The notes below the pieces were generated by a model. That model was not told the origin of the DNA. It saw only the letters and a program-made list of their open reading frames with translations, and did not search any database. The translations under genes were made by a program, and so were the position numbers. From Candidatus Methanorudis spinitermitis (GTDB lineage: Archaea; Methanobacteriota; Methanobacteria; Methanobacteriales; Methanobacteriaceae), in NCBI GenBank assembly GCA_031286225.1, contig JAITUQ010000039.1:20709-84708 (forward strand): a stretch of DNA of 64,000 bases, read 5' to 3'. Every line of letters starts with the position of its first letter. The first letter of the stretch is position 1. This document shows positions 10,356 through 19,274 of the stretch, piece after piece.

Positions 10356-11612
10356 ATGTTTGATCTTATCTTAGCTTGCTTTTTAGGAATAATTTGTGGT
10401 GCGTTTACAGGAATAATTCCAGGAATTCATGTTAACACAGCGGGAGCTATTGTATTTGCATCCTCTACTTTTCTTTTAAGCTTCCTATCCCATGAGTTTT
10501 TATGTGTTATGTTAATAGCTATGTCTGTAGCACATGCTTTAATTGAATTTGTACCTTCTATTTTTCTTGGTGTTCCTGAGGAAGGAACAGCTCTATCAGT
10601 TCTTCCAGGACATAGGATGGTTCTTGAAGGTAGATCTAAAGAAGCTATTAGAATCGTTTCATTAGGAGGATTTGGAGCTATCATAGTAATTATTTTCTTG
10701 TTACCTATTTTTGCTATTCTTTTACCTACTTTTCATTCTTTTACTAAAGAAATTACTTTTATAATATTACTATCTGTTTCTTTATATATGATTTGGAGAT
10801 TAAGTAATGGAAAAAAAGCATTTTTTTTCTCACTTCTTTTATTTATTTTATCTGGAATTTTAGGATGGATTGTATTTCAAACTCCAATTTCATCTGGAGT
10901 TTCATTAATGTGTATTTTTTCAGGACTTTTTGGAATAAGTACAATAATGTTCAGCTTAAAAGAAAGTTCTTTTATTCCACATCAAAACAAGTTTTATGAC
11001 TTAAATTTAAATAGACATATGTTAAAAGGAATTTTCGCTGGAGGAGTAGCTGGGGCTATTTTATCATTTTTACCAGGGTTTGGACCAGCTCAAGGTGGAA
11101 TAATAGCTCAAGAAGCAAGCGGTGGAAGTGGTGAAAATGGTACTGAAAATTTTTTAACAGCTATAAGTGGATTAAACACATCAGATACTTTATTTTCTGT
11201 AATTACAATTTATTTAATTGGAAGGCCTAGAAGTGGAATAGCTGTTTACATGAATTATTTAATTGAAACATTTTCAATATCCCATCTTTTAATTTTTTCT
11301 TTTGCTGGACTACTAGCTGCTTCAATATCAGTAATAATTTGTTTAAAAATCGGCGACGGCTTTTCAAAGCTAATTGAAGGAATTGACTATAAAAAATTAT
11401 CTATCTTTGCTATAATTTTAATGATAGTTATTTTACTGGTATTTGCAATAATTTATGAGGTATCTATTCCATATTTTGTACTTATTTTAATTACTTCAAC
11501 TGCTTTAGGACTCTTACCTCACTATTTGGGAGTTAGTAAATCACATTTAATGGGTGTTTTAATCATTCCAGCTATGATAATTTATTTTAACATATTTATT
11601 ACTAGTCTATAA
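10356..11612 (+). CDS. TctA-like integral membrane protein (archaeal DUF112/COG1784)
   Basis: A 418-residue, very hydrophobic protein with about 9-11 membrane segments. The N-terminal FLGIICGAFTGIIPGIHVNT and the second-half FAGGVAGAILSFLPGFGPAQ are the two Gly-Pro-rich signature loops of the tripartite tricarboxylate transporter TctA superfamily. They show the usual internal repeat. Archaeal members occur without the TctB and TctC partners, as here, so the substrate is unknown. GTGATAG precedes the ATG by a few bases. No operon partner. Confidence 0.85.
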   Translation: MFDLILACFLGIICGAFTGIIPGIHVNTAGAIVFASSTFLLSFLSHEFLCVMLIAMSVAHALIEFVPSIFLGVPEEGTALSVLPGHRMVLEGRSKEAIRIVSLGGFGAIIVIIFLLPIFAILLPTFHSFTKEITFIILLSVSLYMIWRLSNGKKAFFFSLLLFILSGILGWIVFQTPISSGVSLMCIFSGLFGISTIMFSLKESSFIPHQNKFYDLNLNRHMLKGIFAGGVAGAILSFLPGFGPAQGGIIAQEASGGSGENGTENFLTAISGLNTSDTLFSVITIYLIGRPRSGIAVYMNYLIETFSISHLLIFSFAGLLAASISVIICLKIGDGFSKLIEGIDYKKLSIFAIILMIVILLVFAIIYEVSIPYFVLILITSTALGLLPHYLGVSKSHLMGVLIIPAMIIYFNIFITSL

Positions 11613-12080
11613 GTAAGAATAAAAAAATAATTTTTTAAATTTCATAAATTTTTGCACTTCTTGATATCTTCATTAGAAATATTTTTCTTGGCAGTTAGTT
11701 AGCTAAAAGAATGAACAAATTTATATAATAATTGGCAATGGATTAAATAATTATTTGACTGATAATATTACCTGATAATTTTATTGCAAGAAGACTTATT
11801 TTTTAAAGCAGAAATAATATTAATTAATCTCTTTATTTATAATTTAAGAAATTAATACAGATTTTCCATTAAAAGACCAAACAATAAATTTTAAAACTTG
11901 AATTTTTAAATATTTTATTAACAAAATAATAGTTATTATGAACTAAAATATTTTTATTGACTGTGTTACAATATTAATATATAATTGTATATATTATAAG
12001 TGATACATAACTTTTAATAAGAGTAAATTCAATATATTAATGAAAAAAATTTTTGTAAATACTTTCTCTAAAATTAGTCA

Positions 12081-12284
12081 TATTAAATATATGATATTAA
12101 ATAATTAGTTTATAGTATTATTATTATAATATTAAATGTATAGTATTAGATAATTAGTTTATAGCTTAATTATTAAATATATGGAATTTAATAATTAATT
12201 TATAGTAGTATTTAGAAATAATTAATCAATAGCATAATTTATTAATATTATTATGACAATAATTTATTAGTATTATTATGGCAA
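12081..12284. repeat. Degenerate tandem repeats, AT-rich
   Basis: Three units of about 40-50 bp share ATTAAATATATG then ATAATTAGTTTATAG, starting near 12082, 12131 and 12172. They are followed by two 24-bp units of the type AATTTATTAATATTATTATG. Probably replication slippage; function unknown. Confidence 0.55.
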
Positions 12285-12316
12285 TAGGAAACTGGATGTG
12301 TTAGCCAATGAAAAAG

Positions 12317-12338
12317 ATGATTTTTTTTTTAAAATCAT
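12317..12338 (+). promoter_or_regulatory. Hairpin conserved upstream of triple-GyrI genes (copy 1)
   Basis: ATGATTTT and AAAATCAT form a perfect 8-bp inverted repeat around a poly-T loop, about 190 bp before the gene. The trailing TTGCAGATTAT matches the sequence after the equivalent hairpins at 16542-16563 and 18987-19006. The stems differ in sequence but keep pairing potential in all three places. Confidence 0.5.
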
Positions 12339-12528
12339 TGCAGATTATAATAAGTATGTATTATCATAATCTATAGTTTATATATTAAAAATCAGAATTA
12401 GTAGCTAATATTTCAATAAATCCATATCATTGTAATAAATGAGACTATTAAACAGAATTTGAATGAATAAAAATGCTTAAATTAAGTATTTTGAAATGAA
12501 AAGAGTGATTAATATAAAAGGGGTTTAA

Positions 12529-13956
12529 ATGAATAATGAAGTAAGAGTTGAGGATGTTGATATAGGGAAAATAGCTGCTATAAAACATCAAGGTTCTTTT
12601 AAAGAGTTTAATTTAATTTTTAAACAAATGGAGAGTTGGATTAAAGATAACAATTTTAAAAATACTGGAACTTATTTTTTCAGATTTGATCCAGAATACA
12701 AGGATTTATCAAGGGATAATCTACTTTTTGAGCTAGGTATATCTGTAAAAAACATAGCTAAAAATGAAAATCTCGCAAAAATTTATCAAATCCTTGATCG
12801 TGACGTTATATCTGCACTATATAAAGGACCTTATTCTAATCTTCCTTCAATTCATGGAATTTTAGAAGATTATGCGAGAAAAAATGATTTAGCACCTATG
12901 GATTCTCCTACAGAGATTTATTTAAACGACCCCTTTGAAGTAAAATCCAATGACCTATTAACAGAAGTTCAATTTACAGTATTTGATTTCAAATCTGAAG
13001 ATATTCCTTATGTTCCATTATTTAGTAAGATTGAAAGAAAGACAATAGAAAAACAAACAATGGCGATTATAGAACATTATGGACTTATTGAAGATGTTTA
13101 TAAAGTTCGTATAGATTTAATTAAATGGGCTGAAAAGCACAATATTAAAGTAGATGCTATACATTTTAAACATTACTTTAATCCAGAGGGAATTACTCCT
13201 AGAGGAATGGTTTTTAAAGCTGGAACGCCTGTAGACGATGATTTTAAAGGTGATGGGGATATGAAAATTGTAGAAGTTCCTGAACATGAAGTATTATCTG
13301 CAGTATACAAAGGGCCTTATGTGAATATTCCTAATGTTACTAGAATGATGGTAGATTATGCATTTGAAAATAATTTTGAACTTATTGATTTTGCTGAAGA
13401 AATTTATTTAAATAGTATTTTTGATGTAAGCTGTGATGATTTGCTTACAGAAGTTAGAATGGATGTGATTGACTTTAATTTTGATAGAAATATCAAATTA
13501 GAAAAGGAAATTGAAAGAAAAACAATTGAAATACATCAAATAGCTTCTATAAGACAAACTGGATCTTTTCAAAAGGTTAATAAAATTAAAACAGATTTAT
13601 TCAATTGGATTGAAAAAAATAACATTAAAACATCAGGAAATTATTTTTTAAGATTTCATAATCATCCACGTAGCTTATCTCCAGAAAATATTTCCTATGA
13701 AATAGGAATACCTATAGATGGTGATGTTGAAGATCTTATATTAGTAATAGATTTTCCAATTCATAAAATTTTGTACTATACTCATAAAGGACCAATTTCA
13801 ACTCTCAAAAATACCCATGATTTTATCTACAACTATGCTAAAGAAAATGAATTTATACCAATTAATATTCCTGTAAATTCTTTTATTGATAAATTTCCTG
13901 AAAATATTGAGGATGAGCAAATTATTGAAGTTGGACTTCCAGTGAAAAAGATTTGA
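12529..13956 (+). CDS. Triple GyrI-like domain protein, paralogue 1
   Basis: 475 residues made of three consecutive GyrI-like (SHS2-fold, AraC effector-binding) domains of about 155 residues: roughly 1-158, 165-320 and 322-475. Domains 1 and 2 share an end of the form EIYLN(D/S)..(F).V..(N/D)DLLTEV, and each domain has a YKGPY/HKGP strand. No DNA-binding, signal or membrane segment is present, so it should be cytosolic. Single GyrI-like domains bind small hydrophobic or cationic molecules, and some act as hydrolases. The MATE exporter 0.9 kb downstream fits a role in handling such compounds (inference). AGGGGTTTAA precedes the ATG. No activity is known for the triple form. Confidence 0.8.
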   Translation: MNNEVRVEDVDIGKIAAIKHQGSFKEFNLIFKQMESWIKDNNFKNTGTYFFRFDPEYKDLSRDNLLFELGISVKNIAKNENLAKIYQILDRDVISALYKGPYSNLPSIHGILEDYARKNDLAPMDSPTEIYLNDPFEVKSNDLLTEVQFTVFDFKSEDIPYVPLFSKIERKTIEKQTMAIIEHYGLIEDVYKVRIDLIKWAEKHNIKVDAIHFKHYFNPEGITPRGMVFKAGTPVDDDFKGDGDMKIVEVPEHEVLSAVYKGPYVNIPNVTRMMVDYAFENNFELIDFAEEIYLNSIFDVSCDDLLTEVRMDVIDFNFDRNIKLEKEIERKTIEIHQIASIRQTGSFQKVNKIKTDLFNWIEKNNIKTSGNYFLRFHNHPRSLSPENISYEIGIPIDGDVEDLILVIDFPIHKILYYTHKGPISTLKNTHDFIYNYAKENEFIPINIPVNSFIDKFPENIEDEQIIEVGLPVKKI

Positions 13957-14038
13957 TTATTTTTATCATACTTTTTTTAAATTTATAAGTTTACACTTCT
14001 ATAAGCTATTTATATTTTTTTTAGTCTTTTTTTTTATT

Positions 14039-14141
14039 GTTATTATTTGCTTTTGATTGTTTTTTATCATTTTAATTTATTTGTTATTATTTGTTTTTGA
14101 TTGTTTTTTTATCATTTTAATTTATTTGTTATTATTTGTTT
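14039..14141. repeat. 44/45-bp tandem repeat, T-rich
   Basis: GTTATTATTTG(C/T)TTTTGATTG plus a T-rich half recurs at 14039, 14083 and 14128 (periods 44 and 45, about 2.4 units). The open frame across it would encode only a Phe/Leu/Ile run and is treated as spurious. The wider spacer 13957-14821 has no gene and also contains the MITE-like element at 14308-14480. Confidence 0.75.
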
Positions 14142-14307
14142 TAAATTATTTCTTTAATCTTTTTTATTACATTAACATTTATTATTATTTATTTTTACTA
14201 AAAAAATTGTCCATAAAAATTGATATTTTCAAATATTATGAGGTTTTATAGATATTAAAGATTATTATTGAAATATTTCTTTAAGATATTTTAAAATTTT
14301 ATTAATA

Positions 14308-14480
14308 TATGGCATATCACTAAAAAATTGTAACAAGTGATAATTTCCATGATTTTATAAAAACTTTTAAAAATCCTTTAATCTAATTTAAAGAACGTTT
14401 ATAGATATAAAACACGTTTATAGATATTAAATATTATTAAAATTAAATTATCTGTAGCAAACCTTTAGTAACAGACTATA
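14308..14480 (-). mobile_element. MITE-like element, copy A (reverse orientation)
   Basis: This 173-bp segment is the reverse complement, by eye, of the elements at 18620-18774 and 50197-50352. Shared blocks include the GCAAACCTTTAGTAACAGAC end, the AAAAATCCTTTAAT middle and the TAACAAGTGATAATTTCCAT stretch. It is about 18 bp longer because of an internal near-duplication (CGTTTATAGATATAAAACA region). Terminal inverted repeats are TATGGCATATCACTAAAA and, on the other strand, TATAGTCTGTTACTAAAG. It encodes nothing. Confidence 0.7.
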
Positions 14481-14821
14481 AATTAAATTTTGAAAATATT
14501 CATTTAATTTTAACTAAATATTTTTTAAAAAAACAAGAATTTTAATAAAAGGCATGTTTGTTAATCTTAAGAAATGTCAAAAAAGTTTTTTTTTTAAATA
14601 ATTTCACTAATGATTATAATTAAACAAAAAATTTAAATTGACTAAACATAATAGATTAATTATATTATAGGATTATATAACTTTTATCATATAGATATAT
14701 ATACTATGATTTTTAATTATAATTTTCTTAAATTTTTAAAATTTTTATTATAATTATTTATCACATTTTTTATCATAGTTTTATAATTTTTTTATTATTT
14801 TTTCATAATGAGAGGGTATCA

Positions 14822-16264
14822 ATGATTGATATTGACAGGGATAAGAAAAAATTTCATCAGGATTTGAATAATAATTCAGAAAAAAATAATGAAGTAACAG
14901 ATGGTGTTTCAACTATATTGGGAGACCCAAAAAAAGCTATTTTAAAGTTTCAACCTTTGATAATAGCTATGATAATTGCTGCATTGAATAATATAATTGA
15001 TATAATGTGGATTTCTGGTCTTGGTCCTAATGCATTAGCTGCAGTTGGATTTATAACTCCTCTGCTTGGAATAATCACTGGACTTTCAAGTGGTCTTAGT
15101 AGTGGAGCAGTATCAGTTTTATCTAGGTTTATTGGGGCTAATAATAAAAAAGAAGCAGATAATGCTGCACTTCATATATTGTTTGTTACAATTATATTTA
15201 CTGTAATTATAATGATTACAGTAGGTTTATTCCTTGAACCAATTCTTATAATGCTTGGAGCAGGTTCTACAGTAGATCTTGGACTTCACTATGGTTATAT
15301 AATATTTGGTGGTGCTATTTTCCCAATGTTCACCACAGCGGCACATGGTATTCTTAGAGCAGAAGGAAATATTAATAAAACAATTTATGCAATGGCAATT
15401 GCAGCTCTTTTGAATATGATTCTTGATCCTATATTCATTTATACATTAAATATGGGAATAGCTGGTGGAAGTTTAGGTACTATACTATCACTGGTTGTAG
15501 CAACTATGGTAATACTTTACTGGTTTAGAGGAGATACATATATTGATCTTTCACTTAAAAATTTTAAATATAATCCAGATACTATTAAAAAAATCTTAAC
15601 TGTTAGCTTACCTGCTGGTTCAGAATATTTCATAATAGCATTATCTGTTGGAGTAATAAATATGATATTAGTCACTGTTTCAGGTACTCATGGAGTAGCT
15701 ATTTTCACAGTTGGCTGGAATTTCATTTTATTAGCTATTATTATTTTAGCTCCTCTTTCTATTTCTACAATAGCTACTGTAGGATCATCTTTAGGTGCAA
15801 AAAAATATGAAAACTTTAATATTATTCAAAATTTTTCTACGAAATTAGGAATTTTAATAGCTATTATAATGGCGATAGCTACTTTTCTGTTAGCACCATA
15901 TATTGCAGTAATATTTACCTATTCTTCAGAAGCAACAGGTCTCAGTGGCCCAATAACTGAATTTTTAAGATTGATGGCAGTATTCTTTTTATTTGTTCCA
16001 ATAGGATCTGTTGCAACATCCATGTTCCTTGGTGTTGGAAAAGGGCTTGAATCTTTCATATTAATTACATTAAGACAATTCTTATTATCTGTTGTGCTTG
16101 CATATGTTTTAGCTATTCCTTTAGGATTTGGTCAACAAGGAGTATGGTGTGGAATAATTTTTGGAAACATAATTGGAAGTTTAATTGCTCTATTATGGTC
16201 TAAATTATACATAAAAAAAATTATAGCAACTAATAAAGAAGAACACAATCCTATAAAGTCATAA
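14822..16264 (+). CDS. MATE family efflux transporter
   Basis: A 480-residue polytopic protein with about 12 membrane helices after a ~45-residue polar N-terminus. The segment AALNNIIDIMWISGLGPNALAAVGF in helix 1-2 and LSSGLSSGAVSVLSRFIGANN are the usual MATE motifs, repeated in weaker form in the second half (GVAIFTVGWNF, IATVGSSLGAKKYEN). MATE pumps export cationic drugs and metabolites using Na+ or H+ gradients. GAGAGGGTATCA precedes the ATG. It lies between two triple-GyrI genes in the same direction, but with 0.6-0.9 kb spacers, so it is probably transcribed separately. The substrate is unknown. Confidence 0.92.
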   Translation: MIDIDRDKKKFHQDLNNNSEKNNEVTDGVSTILGDPKKAILKFQPLIIAMIIAALNNIIDIMWISGLGPNALAAVGFITPLLGIITGLSSGLSSGAVSVLSRFIGANNKKEADNAALHILFVTIIFTVIIMITVGLFLEPILIMLGAGSTVDLGLHYGYIIFGGAIFPMFTTAAHGILRAEGNINKTIYAMAIAALLNMILDPIFIYTLNMGIAGGSLGTILSLVVATMVILYWFRGDTYIDLSLKNFKYNPDTIKKILTVSLPAGSEYFIIALSVGVINMILVTVSGTHGVAIFTVGWNFILLAIIILAPLSISTIATVGSSLGAKKYENFNIIQNFSTKLGILIAIIMAIATFLLAPYIAVIFTYSSEATGLSGPITEFLRLMAVFFLFVPIGSVATSMFLGVGKGLESFILITLRQFLLSVVLAYVLAIPLGFGQQGVWCGIIFGNIIGSLIALLWSKLYIKKIIATNKEEHNPIKS

Positions 16265-16854
16265 CAATTTATCCTATGAGTGAAAGTTAAAATTCAATAA
16301 AAATTTAAAGCTGTATTACAAAAATTTTACAAAAACTATTAATTTTTTTTTTAAAATCATTATTTTTATTATTATCCCTATTCTAATTTTTTATTACTAA
16401 AATTAAACTATTAAAACTTTTTTTGAGAATATTGGATTTATTTACAACCAAAAAATATACAAAAATTACTTTAATTTAAAGGTTTTTTTATATAGTTATC
16501 GAAAGTGTTTTTAATAACTTTTTTAATAATATATTTAAAGAGGATTTTTTCTCTAAAAAAACCACTGTAGGTTGATATGAGTTTTACCATTATTATAATC
16601 TAAAAATTATATATTCTATATTTAGAATAATACTTATTGATTCAATAAGTCCATAGCTATTGTTATTAAAAGAGATAAAAATGATCTTGAAAATTATATC
16701 TAAATGCTTGATGATTTTTAATAAGATGATGAAGTATATATTATTAAAATTTTAGAAAAATGATAAATTTCTGTTTTAAGGTGATTAATAAAGATTTAAT
16801 ACCTTTAATAATATTTCAGATGTGTTAATAATTTTTTTTCGATTTGGGGTTTAA
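16265..16854 (+). promoter_or_regulatory. Conserved upstream region of triple-GyrI paralogue 2
   Basis: From about 16391 to 16800 this spacer is recognisably homologous to 18841-19240 upstream of paralogue 3. Shared landmarks are a TTAAAAC..TTTTTTGAGAATATT block, GTTATCGAAA, and a TATA-like AATAATATATTTAAAG at 16526-16540. It also has a hairpin GGATTTTTT/AAAAAAACC at 16542-16563 and a GATTCAATAAGTCCATAGC stretch near 16640. If the TATA guess is right the mRNA leader would be about 290 nt. No gene is seen in it. Confidence 0.5.
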
Positions 16855-18279
16855 ATGGATAAAGAAGTTAAAATTGAAAATATGAAAGCAGGAAGTTCAG
16901 CTATTATAAAACACAAAGGCTCTTTTGAAGAGCTCAATTTAATTTACAAGCAGATAAATAAGTGGGTTAAAGATAAAAATTTTGGAATCTTTGGAAATTT
17001 TTATTCTAGATTTGATTTCGAGCACAATGACTTATCCTCTAATAATATATTATTTGAGCTTGGGATACGTGTAAAAGAAAAAATTAAGGATAAAAATTTT
17101 GTTAAAATTGTTGAAGTCCCTGGACGCGAGGTTATATCTGCATTATATAAAGGACCTTATTTAAATCTTCATTCAATACATCAAATCTTAGCAGATTATG
17201 CAAGAAAGAATGATCTTGCACCTATGAGCTATCCTACAGAAATATATTTAAATGATCCTCTTAAAGTAAAATCTAATGAATTATTAACTGAAGTTCAATT
17301 TCCAATATTAGATTACAATCCTGAAAACATTCAATATGTTCCATTAGTTACTAACATTGAAAAAAAAACAATAAAAAAACAAAAGATGCTTGTTATGGAA
17401 CACTATGGATTCATTGAAGACGTTTTTAAAGTTCGTGTAGATTTACTTAAATGGGCCGAAAAACACAGTATTGAAGTAAAAGCTTTTCATTTTAAATATC
17501 ATGCGAATCCAGATGGAATTTCTCCAGAAGGAATGGTTTTTAGAGTTGGTATACCTGTAGATAGAGATGTTAAAAAAGATAGTAATATGAAAATTGTGGA
17601 AAATCAAGAACATGAAGTTTTATCTGCAGTATACAAAGGACCTTATGTGAATATCCCTAGTGTTGCTCGAATGATGGTAGATTATGCATTTGAAAATAAT
17701 CTTGAAATTATTGATTTTGCTGAGGAAATTTATTTAAATAGTATTTTTGATGTAAGTTGTGATGATTTACTTACTGAAGTTAGAATGGACGTGATGGATT
17801 TTAACTTTGATAGAAATATCAAATTAGAGAAAGAAATTGAAAGAAAAATAATTAAAAAACATGAAGTTGCTTTTATAAGACAAACTGGATCTTTTGAAAA
17901 GATAAATAAAATCAAAACAGATTTATTCAACTGGGTCGAAAAAAATAATATTAAAGTATCAGGACATCATTTTTTAAGATTTATTAACCATCCAAGTTTA
18001 TATCCAGAAAATATTTCCTATGAGATAGGAATACCTATAGATAGTAATGTTGAAGGTGTTATGAAAGTATTAAGTTATCCAAAACATAAAACTTTATCTT
18101 TAACTCATACAGGATCCATTTCAACTCTTAAAGATACACATGAAATTATAAAAAATCATGCTGAGGAAAATAAGTTTCAGCTACTTGGTCTTCCTGTAAC
18201 TTCTTTTGTGGATAAAATCCCTGAAAATCATGAAGAGGAGCTATTGATTAAAGTTCGCCATCCTGCAAGAAAGATTTAA
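16855..18279 (+). CDS. Triple GyrI-like domain protein, paralogue 2
   Basis: 474 residues, colinear with paralogues 1 and 3 over the whole length. Domain limits are about 1-158, 165-320 and 321-474. The second domain is the most conserved among the three genes (HEVLSAVYKGPYVNIPS, then DYAFENN, then IYLNSIFDVSCDDLLTEVRM). The most variable parts are the surface loops of domains 1 and 3. GGGGTTTAA precedes the ATG, as in paralogue 1. It has no signal peptide or DNA-binding segment. The tandem arrangement with a related upstream region shows that gene and control region were duplicated together. Confidence 0.8.
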   Translation: MDKEVKIENMKAGSSAIIKHKGSFEELNLIYKQINKWVKDKNFGIFGNFYSRFDFEHNDLSSNNILFELGIRVKEKIKDKNFVKIVEVPGREVISALYKGPYLNLHSIHQILADYARKNDLAPMSYPTEIYLNDPLKVKSNELLTEVQFPILDYNPENIQYVPLVTNIEKKTIKKQKMLVMEHYGFIEDVFKVRVDLLKWAEKHSIEVKAFHFKYHANPDGISPEGMVFRVGIPVDRDVKKDSNMKIVENQEHEVLSAVYKGPYVNIPSVARMMVDYAFENNLEIIDFAEEIYLNSIFDVSCDDLLTEVRMDVMDFNFDRNIKLEKEIERKIIKKHEVAFIRQTGSFEKINKIKTDLFNWVEKNNIKVSGHHFLRFINHPSLYPENISYEIGIPIDSNVEGVMKVLSYPKHKTLSLTHTGSISTLKDTHEIIKNHAEENKFQLLGLPVTSFVDKIPENHEEELLIKVRHPARKI

Positions 18280-18840
18280 TTTTAGTTATCACTTACTTTT
18301 TATTAAGAGGTATGTATTATTTATAGATTAAGGTATGTATTATTTTCTGGTTTTTTTTTAATTTTATAAATTAAGATCTCTTGTCATTAATTGCTGGTTT
18401 TTTTTATTTTATCAAATTAAAACTTAATTTGAAAAGGGTGATATATAGTATAGCACCAAATTTTTGGTAAAATTACTTATAATTTTTTAATGGATAAAAT
18501 TATTTTATTTATCTTTAAAATTATTTATTATAAATATTTATTAATATAATCCGTTTTTATAGTTTATTTTAACATTTAATAAATTTTAACTCTTTATTTT
18601 AAAAAATATTCATTTCAATTATAGTCTATTGCCAAAGGTTTGCTACAGATGGTTTAATTTTGAAAATATTTAATAGTTATAAATATTCTTTAAATTTAAA
18701 TTAAAGGATTTTTAGAAGCTTTTAAAAAATCATGAAAATTATCATTTGTTGCAATTTTTCAGTAATGTACTATAAAATTAAAAAATTAATTTTTGCAAAA
18801 ATAATGTTTTTGTACTGTATTATTCCTCTCATAATTTTTT
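18280..18840. other. Intergenic region between triple-GyrI paralogues 2 and 3
   Basis: No gene. It holds a short direct repeat (GGTATGTATTAT at about 18309 and 18331) and the MITE-like copy at 18620-18774. Confidence 0.5.
18620..18774 (+). mobile_element. MITE-like element, copy B
   Basis: 155 bp that aligns end to end with 50197-50352 and, inverted, with 14308-14480. Left end TATAGTCTATTGCCAAAG; right end reads TATAGTACATTACTGAAA on the other strand. Internal blocks are TTTGCTACAGATGGTTTAAT, AAAGGATTTTTAGAAG and ATTATCATTTGTTGCAAT. The ends begin and finish with TA, consistent with a TA target as used by IS630/mariner-type elements. It encodes nothing and needs a transposase from elsewhere. 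Confidence 0.75.
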
Positions 18841-19274
18841 ATTAATAAAACTAAAATATTAAAACTCTTTTTGGGAATATTAAATCTATTCACAATCAAA
18901 GCTATACTTAAATTACTTAATTTAAGGCTTTTTTTATAATTATCGAAAATTTTTTAAATAACTTTTTCAATAATATATATAAAGAGGATTTTTTCTTTAA
19001 AAAATCATTGTAGATTTATGAATGTTTAATTGTCATATTATAAAAATTGCATATTAAAATTTAAGAATAGTGACAATTGATTCATCCATTAGCCATTGTC
19101 ATTTTAAAAAATGAAAAATAAAGGGGAACATTATATTTCATTGCTTGATTATAAGATTGTGAAAGACATATTTTAGAAAAATTCGTAAATCCCATGCTTC
19201 AATCTGATTAACAGGAATTTCTCTACTTAATAATATTCTAATTTGATTAATAATTTTTGATTTTGAGGGATTGA
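18841..19274 (+). promoter_or_regulatory. Conserved upstream region of triple-GyrI paralogue 3
   Basis: Homologous to 16391-16800. It has a TATA-like AATAATATATATAAAG at 18969-18984 and the hairpin GATTTTTT/AAAAAATC at 18987-19006. A further inverted repeat TGACAAT/ATTGTCA lies at about 19070-19100. The leader would be about 270 nt. GAGGGATTG at 19265-19273 precedes the ATG. Confidence 0.5.

Larger units (their letters stand above)
11613..12528. other. Intergenic region upstream of the first triple-GyrI gene
   Basis: No gene is seen. It contains degenerate repeats (12081-12284) and a hairpin (12317-12338) that is also found upstream of the two paralogues. Bases 12390-12445 resemble 16620-16670 and 19065-19110. 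Confidence 0.5.

Noticed and set aside
14057..14251. 64-residue hydrophobic protein on the plus strand
   Set aside because: The frame is a Phe/Leu/Ile/Tyr run produced by a 44/45-bp T-rich tandem repeat and has no ribosome site.
16620..19110. Covarying second stem in the GyrI leaders
   Set aside because: Paralogue 3 has a perfect TGACAAT/ATTGTCA stem, but the equivalent positions before paralogues 1 and 2 do not line up in a matching stem, so covariation is not shown.
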